Assembly (NCBI RefSeq): GCF_002155965.1
Contig: NZ_MUMH01000012.1
Span: 1 to 37,175, forward strand
Length of the DNA stretch: 37,175 bases
From: Allokutzneria sp. NRRL B-24872
Lineage (GTDB): Bacteria; Actinomycetota; Actinomycetes; Mycobacteriales; Pseudonocardiaceae
Direction: 5' to 3'
The notes under the pieces are model-generated. The model was not told the origin of the DNA. It made no database searches and worked only from the letters and a program-made list of their open reading frames with translations. Positions within the stretch are counted from its first letter, which is position 1, and the number at the start of each line of letters is the position of its first letter. Of this stretch, positions 25,503 through 32,558 are shown in pieces. Made by a program: the position numbers and the translations under genes.

Positions 25503-27353
25503 CTACCTCGCGTGCTCACGGAGGTACTCGGCCGTCTCCTGGTCGACGGAGTACACGCACACGCCGCGCAGCGCCCGGGTGAGCAATACCTTGTAGGAGT
25601 TGAGGATCAGCCGAGCGGCCGTTCGTTCGACCGTGCTCTGACTCCCCCGGAGCCCGCTGAACGCACCGTGGTCACAGGACTTCCCGAGCTGTGCCCGCCA
25701 CCGTCCGCGCCGCACCACGAGATCCTCGCCGAAGATGACTCCAGCCCAGTCGTACTCGAACCCTTGCGCGGTGTACACACACCCGACTTGGCCGAACCCC
25801 TTGTCCCCGAAGGACCAGTGCGAGGCCGACGGCACGCCCTCTACGGCGAACTTCTGTTTGGCGTTCCACGGGCGGTGCCAGTCGCCGATGACGACATCGT
25901 TCACCAGCTTCCCCTCTTGTGGGTCCGTCCAGGGCCAAGAAAATCCCGCAGCGATCCGAGCAGTGCCAGAGACGTTCGCCTCCTGGCTGCGCAACCAGTC
26001 CTCCATGGCGTGTGGAGTCGACTTGAAACGCACGGCGAAGTCGTCCTCCTGGCCAGCGACGAGATCGGACCACGCGATCGGTTCGCCGTCAGCGAGGCCG
26101 AGCAGCCTGAGGACCCACTCGTCGTAGAGCGCGGATCCGCCATAGCGGAACTGGCCGTTGAGTTCGATCTTGACAAGGTCGCAGTCGTTGTTCGCGGCGG
26201 CCTCCGCGATCCGATTGACCGTTCCGATCTCGCTGTGCCGCACCGCTTGGTGCTCGTCGAGCAGGAACACCGGCACGCTCGCGACCCTGATCAGGGAGTC
26301 GATCTGGCTCCCTCCTCCGGTGTCGGTGTTCCTGACGCGATGCGCCTCGTCGCAGATGAGCACTTCGAGGTGGTTCTCCGCGTGCTCCCGGAAGTCGAAG
26401 AAGTACTTGAACAGCTCCTTCGCTCGACCGGTTTCGCGTGTGGTCACCTTGCGCAGTGACTCCGTGAACGCCTTCGATCCGGTCGCGTGCATGACTCGTC
26501 GTCGTTGGTGCGCAAGGGTGTCCATCAAGCTCAGGGCCAACGCGCTCTTGCCGGAGCCGGGCCCACCGACCACCACGACGACCTTCTTGCGGCCGTTCCC
26601 GGCCTTGTCGTCCAGCTCGCGGAGAACCGTTCTGAACGCGACCTGCTGTTCGTCCAGCAGCACGAACCGGTCACGACGGCGGATCTCCTGTCCCGAGAAC
26701 CACAGCATCGGTCCGCTCGGCGCGGCCACTGCGGACATCAACGCCTCGGCGCAGCGCTCAGCGGCTTCCGCGAGTCCCGGGGCGCGGTCGAGAACTCCGC
26801 CGAGCCGTTTCATCAGGCCCGCACGGTTGTTCTTGAAGTAGAGGCCCGTGTACGCGTCGCCGGATTCACGTGCCGGCGCGATTTCGTTGTGCAGGTAGGC
26901 GACGGCGTGGACCATGTCCGAACAGCGAGCGAGCGACGGCACGAAGTCCAGCAGGTATCTGCGGTACTGGGTGACCTGCTCCAACGGGTCGAGTCGGATC
27001 GTCCCCGACCTGCCGAACCTGGCGAGCCCGCCGTCGATGAAGACGACGTCGGTCCACTGCTTGAGTTCCACCAGAACGTAGGAAGGCAGGCGGTCCTCAG
27101 GGCTCAGCCCGCACAGGATCAGGTCGATCCGCCGCGAGCTGTACGGAAGTCGCCGCTCCGCCAAGACGTGGACCTCGCCGAAGCCCTCCTCCACCAGTTG
27201 GCCGAGGAACAGCCAGAGGCTCCGCTCCCAGGAAAGCTTCTCCGCGTTCTTCGCGGAGAAGCTCGCGCGCTGCGCGCCAGCGCTCAGCAGCCGCGCGAGC
27301 TCCTCCGCGCCCAAGTCCCACAACGAACGGACGCTGCCCACTGCGTGCTGCAT
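25503..27353 (-). CDS. PD-(D/E)XK nuclease-DUF2075 helicase fusion 2
   Basis: This 616-aa paralogue has the same architecture: nuclease residues D77 (RRIDLILCG) and E96-x-K98 (VLVELKQW), Walker A GGPGSGKS at 263-270, Walker B CDEAH at 334-338, PVFLLDEHQAVR, GTARIAAGF, RPWNAK, VYTAQGFEYDWAG and YKVLLTRALRGVC. Blocks common to both copies cover the full length, but the linkers and the stretch after the ExK motif differ clearly, so the duplication is old or the two were acquired separately. GGGGGAG lies just before the ATG at 27353. The stop is three bases from that of copy 1, leaving no room for a terminator. Confidence 0.85.
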   Translation of the reverse strand: MQHAVGSVRSLWDLGAEELARLLSAGAQRASFSAKNAEKLSWERSLWLFLGQLVEEGFGEVHVLAERRLPYSSRRIDLILCGLSPEDRLPSYVLVELKQWTDVVFIDGGLARFGRSGTIRLDPLEQVTQYRRYLLDFVPSLARCSDMVHAVAYLHNEIAPARESGDAYTGLYFKNNRAGLMKRLGGVLDRAPGLAEAAERCAEALMSAVAAPSGPMLWFSGQEIRRRDRFVLLDEQQVAFRTVLRELDDKAGNGRKKVVVVVGGPGSGKSALALSLMDTLAHQRRRVMHATGSKAFTESLRKVTTRETGRAKELFKYFFDFREHAENHLEVLICDEAHRVRNTDTGGGSQIDSLIRVASVPVFLLDEHQAVRHSEIGTVNRIAEAAANNDCDLVKIELNGQFRYGGSALYDEWVLRLLGLADGEPIAWSDLVAGQEDDFAVRFKSTPHAMEDWLRSQEANVSGTARIAAGFSWPWTDPQEGKLVNDVVIGDWHRPWNAKQKFAVEGVPSASHWSFGDKGFGQVGCVYTAQGFEYDWAGVIFGEDLVVRRGRWRAQLGKSCDHGAFSGLRGSQSTVERTAARLILNSYKVLLTRALRGVCVYSVDQETAEYLREHAR

Positions 27354-27391
27354 GGCTCCCCCGAGATGCTGGCCTCTCCCCTTTCACTGAT

Positions 27392-27415
27392 CTTGTCACC
27401 CGACTGGGCGACAAG
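27392..27415. promoter_or_regulatory. Dyad upstream of nuclease-helicase 2
   Basis: CTTGTCACCC (27392-27401) and GGGCGACAAG (27406-27415) are inverted repeats with one mismatch around GACT. The site is 39 bases upstream of the ATG at 27353, in the promoter zone, and may be an operator. It could also be a terminator for nothing visible upstream. Confidence 0.45.
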
Positions 27416-27463
27416 TTGCGGGAGGCGCAAACCGCGCCCTGGGAGAACGCCTGAACCTCGGGC

Positions 27464-27769
27464 TCAGCGGCGGGCCTTCGCCTTGGTGCGGCGCCTGCGC
27501 TTGCGCTTGGCGGGGGCCAGGACCGCCTCGGCGATCGCGACGCCGAGCGAGGCGATGCCGAGCTGGATGAGCAGTTCGATCCAGTCGATGCCCGGGGTCT
27601 CGCTGAGGTTGAACAGGCCCGCGAGCAGGGTGCCGACCAGGGCCGAGCCGATGCCGACGAGCGCGGTGAGCCAGAGCGGGATGCGCTGCTTGCCGGGCAG
27701 CACGATCCGGGCCATGACGCCGATGACCACGCCCATGACCACGGCGCTGATGACGACCGAGACCGACAC
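27464..27769 (-). CDS. GlsB/YeaQ/YmgE-type stress membrane protein
   Basis: The 101-aa product has three hydrophobic helices (about 4-24, 31-52, 64-85), the GVMARIVLPGKQ loop typical of this family and a very basic tail (KRKRRRRTKAKARR). The family is linked to general stress; the biochemical role is not known. AAGGAGAG precedes the GTG at 27769. It is a single gene, divergent from the kynurenine formamidase. Confidence 0.8.
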   Translation of the reverse strand: MSVSVVISAVVMGVVIGVMARIVLPGKQRIPLWLTALVGIGSALVGTLLAGLFNLSETPGIDWIELLIQLGIASLGVAIAEAVLAPAKRKRRRRTKAKARR

Positions 27770-27833
27770 GTTCTCTCCTTCGACGCTGTGCAGGGATGAT
27801 CAGCTTCCCAGACCCCACCGACAGTCCCTTTGC

Positions 27834-27845
27834 TAGCGTCCAGCC
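27834..27845 (+). promoter_or_regulatory. -10 of a leaderless formamidase transcript
   Basis: TAGCGT (27834-27839) is six bases before the GTG at 27846, and no Shine-Dalgarno is present, so the message probably begins at the start codon. Confidence 0.5.
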
Positions 27846-28601
27846 GTGACCGACTCCCGCGAAGTGCTGTCCCGCCCGGCGCCGGGGCCGGACAGCTCGG
27901 TGACCTACGGCGAACACCCGGACCACGTCGCCGACCTGTGGTTCCCGCGCGGCGACGGGCCGTTCCCGGTCGCGGTAGTCATCCACGGCGGCTTCTGGCG
28001 GGCGGAGTACGACAGGGTGCACGCGCGCCCGATGTGCGTGGCGTTGCGCGAAGCGGGCTACCTGGTGTGCGCGCCGGAGTACCGCCGCACGGGAGCGGAG
28101 GGCGGCTGGCCGGCCACCTTCGACGACACGGGAGCCTGGCTCGAAGCGCTGCCGGAGCTGGTGGGGCCGCGCGCGGACACGAGCCGGGTGGCGCTGATCG
28201 GGCACTCGGCGGGCGGCCACCTGGCGTTGTGGGCGGCGACCCGCGCGGAGGTCAGGGGCGTGGTCTCGCTGGCGGGCGTGTGCGACCTGGAGCTCGCGTC
28301 GCGGCGGCGCTTGGACAACGACGCGGTGGGCGTTCTCCTCGGCGGCACACCGGAATCGGTGCCGGACCGCTACGAGGTGGCCGACCCGATGCGGCTCACC
28401 CCGACCGAGGTGCGCACGGTGCTCCTGCACGGAGACGCCGACGACATCGTGCCGGTCGAGGCGAGCCGCACCTACGCGGCGCAGGCCGGACCGCTGTGCG
28501 AACTCCGCGAACTCCCGGGCACAGGCCACTTCGCCGTGATCGACCCGCTCTCCACGGCCTGGCCCGAAGTCCTCCGAGCCTTGGCGGACGTGCTCGCGTA
28601 G
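27846..28601 (+). CDS. kynB: Alpha/beta hydrolase, probable kynurenine formamidase
   Basis: The 251-aa enzyme has the oxyanion motif VIHGGFW, nucleophile elbow GHSAGGHLALW, a late Asp (LHGDADDIVPV) and His (GTGHFAVID), as in the arylformamidase-type esterase family that removes formate from N-formylkynurenine. The neighbouring kynureninase and tryptophan dioxygenase, read from the other strand toward it, make this role likely; without them it would be called a general esterase. The symbol follows function; the protein is of the hydrolase type rather than the metal-dependent KynB type. Confidence 0.8.
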   Translation: MTDSREVLSRPAPGPDSSVTYGEHPDHVADLWFPRGDGPFPVAVVIHGGFWRAEYDRVHARPMCVALREAGYLVCAPEYRRTGAEGGWPATFDDTGAWLEALPELVGPRADTSRVALIGHSAGGHLALWAATRAEVRGVVSLAGVCDLELASRRRLDNDAVGVLLGGTPESVPDRYEVADPMRLTPTEVRTVLLHGDADDIVPVEASRTYAAQAGPLCELRELPGTGHFAVIDPLSTAWPEVLRALADVLA

Positions 28602-28622
28602 TTCTCCGCCCGGGTCGCCCGT

Positions 28623-28684
28623 ACCCGTTTCGTACTCATAGCGGCGTGAAACGCTCCCAAGGCCGTTATGAGTACGAAACGGGT
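28623..28684. terminator. Long bidirectional hairpin terminator
   Basis: Arms 28623-28645 and 28662-28684 are inverted repeats matching at 22 of 23 positions (key core GTTTCGTACTCATA), with a 16-base loop. It sits between the convergent formamidase and kynU genes and would end both transcripts; no T tract. Confidence 0.75.
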
Positions 28685-28730
28685 TCTCTGGACGACTGCG
28701 GGGCGTGATGAGGCGGGCGGACGTGCTCGC

Positions 28731-29897
28731 CTAAGCCAGCTCGGCGAGGGTGGTGGCGGCGCGGAGGGCGTCGGTGTAGCGGTTGTAGAGGGCGGCGAAG
28801 CCGAAGCGGAGCACGTTGGGCGGGCGGAAGTCGCCGATCACGTCGCGAGCGATCAGCGCGTCCATCACCGATGCGGCATCCGAACACGCCAACGAGACCT
28901 GACTGCCACGAGAAGAATCCCGAGGCGTCACAACGGAAACGCGCGAGCCGACGAGCGAATCCACGCACTCGATGAAGAACCCGGTCAGCGCGAGGTTCTT
29001 GGCGCGCACGTCGGAGATGGTCACGCCGTCCCACACGTCTAGCGCGGCGTCCAGCGCGAGCAAGGACAGGATGTCCGGCGTGCCGCAGCGACCGCGGGCG
29101 ATCTCGGAGGACGGCTCGAAGTCGGGAGCCATGGCGAACGGTGCCTTGTGCCCGTTCCACCCGGCGAGCGGCTGATCGAACGAAGCCTGCAAACGTGTTG
29201 GCACGTAGAGAAAAGCGGGCGCACCGGGACCGCCGTTGAGGAACTTGTACGTGCAGCCCACGGCGAAGTCGACACCGTTCGCGTCGAGGTCCACGGGGAG
29301 AGCGCCAACGCTGTGGCACAGGTCCCACAGCACCAACGCGCCCGCCGCGTGCACCGAAGCGGTGACGGCGGCGACGTCGTAAGCCCGGCCGGTTCGGTAG
29401 TCGACCTGGTTGGCCAACACCACAGCGGTGTTCGCGTTGAGCTCCAGCGCATCCAGCGGAGCCGCGCGCACGGTGGCACCGGTCAGCCGCGCCACCGAGG
29501 ACGCGATGTAGCCATCGGTGGGAAAAGTCGCGGCGTCGACGACGATCTCGTTGCGGCCCTTGGACATCCGCAAGGCAGCGACCAACGCCTTGAACAGGTT
29601 CGCGCTGGTGGAGTCGCCGACGACGACCTGGCCGGGCGCGGCGCCGACGAGGGGCGCGATGCGGTCGCCGACGCGCTCCGGAGCGGTCCACCAGCCCTCG
29701 CCCCACGAGCGGATCAGCCTGCGGCCCCACTGGTTGCGGACGACGTCCTCCATCCGCTCGGCGACCGAGAGCGGCGGTGCGCCAAGGGAATTGCCGTCGA
29801 GGTAGACCACCGAGTCGTCGAGGTCGAACAGCTTCCGGCAGGAAGCGAGGGGGTCGGTCGCGTCGAGTTCGCGGGCGCGCTCGGCGAGGGAAAGCAT
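28731..29897 (-). CDS. kynU: Kynureninase
   Basis: The 388-aa PLP enzyme cleaves kynurenine to anthranilate and alanine. VYLDGNSLGAPP near the N-terminus, WDLCHSVGALPVDLD and the PLP lysine K218 in GCTYKFLNGGPGAPAF are diagnostic. The ATG at 29897 follows GGGAG with five bases spacing and lies 16 bases after the kynA stop, so the two form an operon kynA-kynU. Length is normal for the family (about 400). Confidence 0.95.
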   Translation of the reverse strand: MLSLAERARELDATDPLASCRKLFDLDDSVVYLDGNSLGAPPLSVAERMEDVVRNQWGRRLIRSWGEGWWTAPERVGDRIAPLVGAAPGQVVVGDSTSANLFKALVAALRMSKGRNEIVVDAATFPTDGYIASSVARLTGATVRAAPLDALELNANTAVVLANQVDYRTGRAYDVAAVTASVHAAGALVLWDLCHSVGALPVDLDANGVDFAVGCTYKFLNGGPGAPAFLYVPTRLQASFDQPLAGWNGHKAPFAMAPDFEPSSEIARGRCGTPDILSLLALDAALDVWDGVTISDVRAKNLALTGFFIECVDSLVGSRVSVVTPRDSSRGSQVSLACSDAASVMDALIARDVIGDFRPPNVLRFGFAALYNRYTDALRAATTLAELA

Positions 29898-29913
29898 CAA
29901 CACTCCCAGGAAG

Positions 29914-30744
29914 TCAGACGTAGCTGCGGGCGGTCCACAGCTCGGGGAAAACGGTGCGCTGCGTGCGCTTCTCCAGCCACGCCACGCCCGCCGAGCCACC
30001 GGTGCCGACCTTGGCGCCCATCGCGCGGCGGGTGGCGAGCAGGTGGTCGTAGCGCCAGCGCGCGAACTCCTCGGCGATGTCGGTCAGCACCTCGCCGAGC
30101 TGCTGGGTGTCGTGGTGCTCGGCGCGCGAGGAGTAGATCTCCGTCCACACCCGCTCCACACCCGCATCCGCCTGGTAGACACGCGAGCGGTCGCGCTCCA
30201 GAACCGACGCCGGGATCGCGTAACCCCTGCGGGACAAGTACTCCAGCACGTCGTCGTACAGGCTCGGCGAGCGCAGCGCGGACTCCAGCTCGGCCTCGAC
30301 GGCGGGCACGGCGCGGTGCGGGACGATCATGGAAGCCGACTTCTCGCCGAGCAGGAACTCCATGTGCCGGTACATCGCCGACTGGAACCCGGAGCCCTCG
30401 CCGAGGTTGCTGCGGAAGGCGTTGAACTCCTCCGGCGTCATCCTGGCGATCGAGCGCCACGCCGCGTTCACCCCCTGCAGGTGCAGCACGCTGCGGTGCA
30501 GGGTGCGCCGCGCGGAGTCGAGGTCGTCGGCGCGCAGCTCCTGCTGGGCCTGCTGCCACTCGAAGCAGAGCAGCCCGAAGTACAGCTCCATGATCTGCGT
30601 GATCACCAGGAACGACATCTCGCCCGGATCGCTCGACCACCGCTGTTGCAGGGAGTGCAGCACCGAGGCGTGCACGTAGTCCTCGTAGGGGGTGGTGCCC
30701 GCGAAGTCCAGGTTGGGCTCTTGGGTCGTCTTCACCCGCATCAT
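29914..30744 (-). CDS. kynA: Tryptophan 2,3-dioxygenase
   Basis: The 276-aa haem enzyme opens the indole ring of tryptophan to N-formylkynurenine. HASVLHSLQQRW, FLVITQIMELYFGLL and the C-terminal RWRYDHLLATRRAMG with haem ligand H234 and the GTGGS loop identify it. GGAG lies before the ATG at 30744. It leads the kynA-kynU operon and is divergent from an Lrp/AsnC gene, an arrangement like that of KynR-controlled kyn operons in proteobacteria. Confidence 0.96.
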   Translation of the reverse strand: MMRVKTTQEPNLDFAGTTPYEDYVHASVLHSLQQRWSSDPGEMSFLVITQIMELYFGLLCFEWQQAQQELRADDLDSARRTLHRSVLHLQGVNAAWRSIARMTPEEFNAFRSNLGEGSGFQSAMYRHMEFLLGEKSASMIVPHRAVPAVEAELESALRSPSLYDDVLEYLSRRGYAIPASVLERDRSRVYQADAGVERVWTEIYSSRAEHHDTQQLGEVLTDIAEEFARWRYDHLLATRRAMGAKVGTGGSAGVAWLEKRTQRTVFPELWTARSYV

Positions 30745-30802
30745 GGTGCTCCGCGAATCCGCTGGGTGGAATGGACGCCGACGGCCAATGCGGGCCTTGC
30801 GC

Positions 30803-30816
30803 TTTCCAGCCGGAAA
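30803..30816. promoter_or_regulatory. Dyad TTTCC-AGCC-GGAAA, candidate Lrp site
   Basis: Five-base arms flank AGCC in the 98-base region between kynA and the Lrp gene, just upstream of the leaderless -10 of the latter. It is a reasonable autoregulatory site, but short. Confidence 0.4.
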
Positions 30817-30829
30817 CAGATCGCCGACC

Positions 30830-30842
30830 TAGGCTTACGGTC
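30830..30842 (+). promoter_or_regulatory. -10 of a leaderless Lrp transcript
   Basis: TAGGCT (30830-30835) lies seven bases before the ATG at 30843, with no ribosome site between, suggesting a leaderless message. Confidence 0.5.
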
Positions 30843-31298
30843 ATGAACACGCCGCTGGACAAGGTCGACTGGGCCCTGCTCGACGCGCTCCAGGAGGACG
30901 CTCGGCTGTCCTACAACGAGCTGTCCCGCCGCGTGCACGTGTCGGCGCCGACGGTGGCCCAGCGCGTGCGGCGACTCGAAGCGGCCGGAGTGATCCAGGG
31001 CTACCACGCGCGCGTGGACCCGACGGCGGCCGGACGGCCGGTGATCGCGCTGGTGCGGATGAAGTGCTACGGCGCGCGCTGCATCACGGTGCACCCGGAG
31101 CTGCTGGCGGACTGCCCCGAGGTGATGGAGGTCGTGCGCCTGACCGGCGACATCTGCTCGGTGGTGAAGGTCGCCGCGCCGACGATCCGCGCGCTGGAGC
31201 AGCTGCTGGAGCGGCTGTCGCGCTACGGCGAGACCTCCAGCGCGATGGTGCTGTCCACGCCCATCGACTGGCGCCCGGTTGCCCCGCCGACCGCATAA
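30843..31298 (+). CDS. Lrp/AsnC-family regulator (KynR-like)
   Basis: The 151-aa protein starts with an HTH of the Lrp/AsnC type (LDKVDWALLDALQEDARLSY, then SAPTVAQRVRRLEAAGVIQGY) and ends in a RAM ligand-binding domain (about 75-145). Being divergent from kynA, it is likely the kynurenine-responsive activator or repressor of kynA-kynU. Its stop codon (31296-31298) lies within the left arm of the 52-base palindrome that controls the next gene. Confidence 0.92.
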   Translation: MNTPLDKVDWALLDALQEDARLSYNELSRRVHVSAPTVAQRVRRLEAAGVIQGYHARVDPTAAGRPVIALVRMKCYGARCITVHPELLADCPEVMEVVRLTGDICSVVKVAAPTIRALEQLLERLSRYGETSSAMVLSTPIDWRPVAPPTA

Positions 31299-31344
31299 CA
31301 AGAACTCTTGCTAAACAAGTCTTTAGCAAGATACCTTGTTATGC
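31293..31344. promoter_or_regulatory. 52-base nested palindrome over a promoter
   Basis: GCATAACAAG (31293-31302) mirrors CTTGTTATGC (31335-31344), and inside it CTTGCTAAA (31307-31315) mirrors TTTAGCAAG (31322-31330). The AT-rich site contains -35 TTGCTA (31308-31313), an 18-base spacer and -10 TACCTT (31332-31337), seven bases before the ATG at 31345. It looks like a double operator for the regulator encoded next. Confidence 0.75.
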
Positions 31345-31938
31345 ATGCCCACCAAGAAGCACAGCAACATCCAGGACCCCAAGCAGCTCAGGGCGCTCGC
31401 CCACCCGCTGCGCTGGAAGATCATCGATCTGCTCACCGTGCAGGGGCAGTCCACCGCGACCAGGTGCGCGGAGGCGCTCGGCGAGAGCGTGGCGAACTGC
31501 TCCTACCACCTGAACACGCTGGCCAAGTACGGCTACGTGGAGCAGGCGCCCGGCGGCCAGGGCCGGGAGAAGCCGTGGCGGATCGCCAGCACCGAGCAGT
31601 CGTGGGACGTCAACGCCACCGACTCCAGCCCGGAGAGCGCCGCGGCGGGACAGGCCGCGACCGAGGCGTTCCTGGACTTCGAGGCGACGCGGATGAAGTC
31701 GGCGCTGCGCCGAGGCCCGTCCGAACCGGAGGAATGGCGCAAGGCCAACGGTTTCTCGGCCACCTTGGCGTTCGTGACGCCCGAGGAGCTGAAGGAACTG
31801 CGCGCGGAGATGACCGCGCTCCTGCAGCGCTACCACGACCGCTTCGAGAACGCCGAGCTGCGCCCGGAAGGCCACCGAGCGGTGCGGCTGTTCCTCGCGA
31901 GCACGCTCGCGGACACCCCCGACAAGGAAGGTGATTAG
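31345..31938 (+). CDS. Winged-helix (ArsR-like, HTH_20) regulator
   Basis: The 197-aa protein has a winged helix at about 10-80 (LRALAHPLRWKIIDLLTVQG; TRCAEALGESVANCSYHLNTLAKYGYV) and a helical C-terminal domain with a GFSATLAFVTPEELKEL segment seen in HTH_20-type regulators often paired with exporters. The message is probably leaderless, as the ATG directly abuts the palindrome 31293-31344, so it likely represses itself. No transporter follows in this window; its targets are unknown. Confidence 0.88.
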   Translation: MPTKKHSNIQDPKQLRALAHPLRWKIIDLLTVQGQSTATRCAEALGESVANCSYHLNTLAKYGYVEQAPGGQGREKPWRIASTEQSWDVNATDSSPESAAAGQAATEAFLDFEATRMKSALRRGPSEPEEWRKANGFSATLAFVTPEELKELRAEMTALLQRYHDRFENAELRPEGHRAVRLFLASTLADTPDKEGD

Positions 31939-31942
31939 AGCC

Positions 31943-32134
31943 GTGGACCCGTTGCAGATCTACCAGATGCACCAGTACCGAGCGGAAGAACTGCACGCGA
32001 GCGCGCGGCGACGCGGCTTCCTCGCACGACTGCTCAAGAAGAGGAACCCGTCGCGACGGCAACAGGAAGCGGGGCTTCAGCGGCGGAGCCCCCGCACCTC
32101 GACGAGAACCGCGCCCGGATTCTTCGGAGTCTGA
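31943..32134 (+). CDS. Small basic hypothetical protein
   Basis: The 63-aa frame begins VDPLQIYQMHQYRAEELH and becomes strongly basic (LARLLKKRNPSRRQQ). A GGAAGG run ends 11 bases before the GTG at 31943; a GTG at 31931 overlapping the previous stop is also in frame. It lies four bases after the regulator stop and is probably cotranscribed. The N-terminal half looks conserved-like; I do not recognise the family. Confidence 0.55.
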   Translation: MDPLQIYQMHQYRAEELHASARRRGFLARLLKKRNPSRRQQEAGLQRRSPRTSTRTAPGFFGV

Positions 32135-32166
32135 GGTGCAGGGCCGCGCGAATCGCGTTGAACGTC

Positions 32167-32364
32167 CTATGTGGACGAACGCTCAGCGATGACGCTGAGC
32201 GGCTCGTCGTCTCCCCTGCGGCTGCCGCGGCGCTCCTTGCGCAGCGCGCGGTCCAGGCTCTTCGCCAGCATGGCGCATGCCATCACGGCCGCCATGATGG
32301 CCGCTACCGCCAACACCAGGGTGAACACGTTCGACCACGCGATACTGTTGACCCACTCCTCCAT
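32167..32364 (-). CDS. Small single-helix membrane protein
   Basis: The 65-aa product (MEEWVNSIAWSNVFTLVLAV...) has one membrane helix at about 11-35 and a basic cytoplasmic tail with KERRGSRRGDDE. AGGAGG seven bases before the ATG at 32364 is an excellent ribosome site and decides the start; the longer frame upstream is not used. A TAAACT -10 box lies at 32393-32398 on the minus strand. Function unknown. Confidence 0.7.
   Translation of the reverse strand: MEEWVNSIAWSNVFTLVLAVAAIMAAVMACAMLAKSLDRALRKERRGSRRGDDEPLSVIAERSST
32180..32201 (-). terminator. Hairpin inside the 3' end of the small membrane gene
   Basis: CGCTCAGCG (32180-32188) and CGCTGAGCG (32193-32201) form a perfect nine-base stem with a four-base loop, in the last codons of the gene ending at 32167. 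It may serve as terminator overlapping the coding end. Confidence 0.35.
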
Positions 32365-32392
32365 CGCGACACCTCCTGCTGAGTAATGCTCC

Positions 32393-32398
32393 AGTTTA
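32393..32398 (-). promoter_or_regulatory. -10 for the small membrane protein gene
   Basis: TAAACT on the minus strand fits TANNNT, 28 bases before the ATG at 32364; no standard -35 is evident. The rest of 32399-32558 shows no gene. Confidence 0.4.
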
Positions 32399-32558
32399 GG
32401 CGATTTTTCGCAGGAGGAGAACATCCGTTAACGCGGTTCAACCGGACAGTCGCCGAGGGACACGGGCATATCCCTGGAGGACAACGGATTCGTCATCAGC
32501 CGGTGACCGGGCCGACACCGAATGAAGTCCACAATGGACATAAATCGCAGTCGCGACG

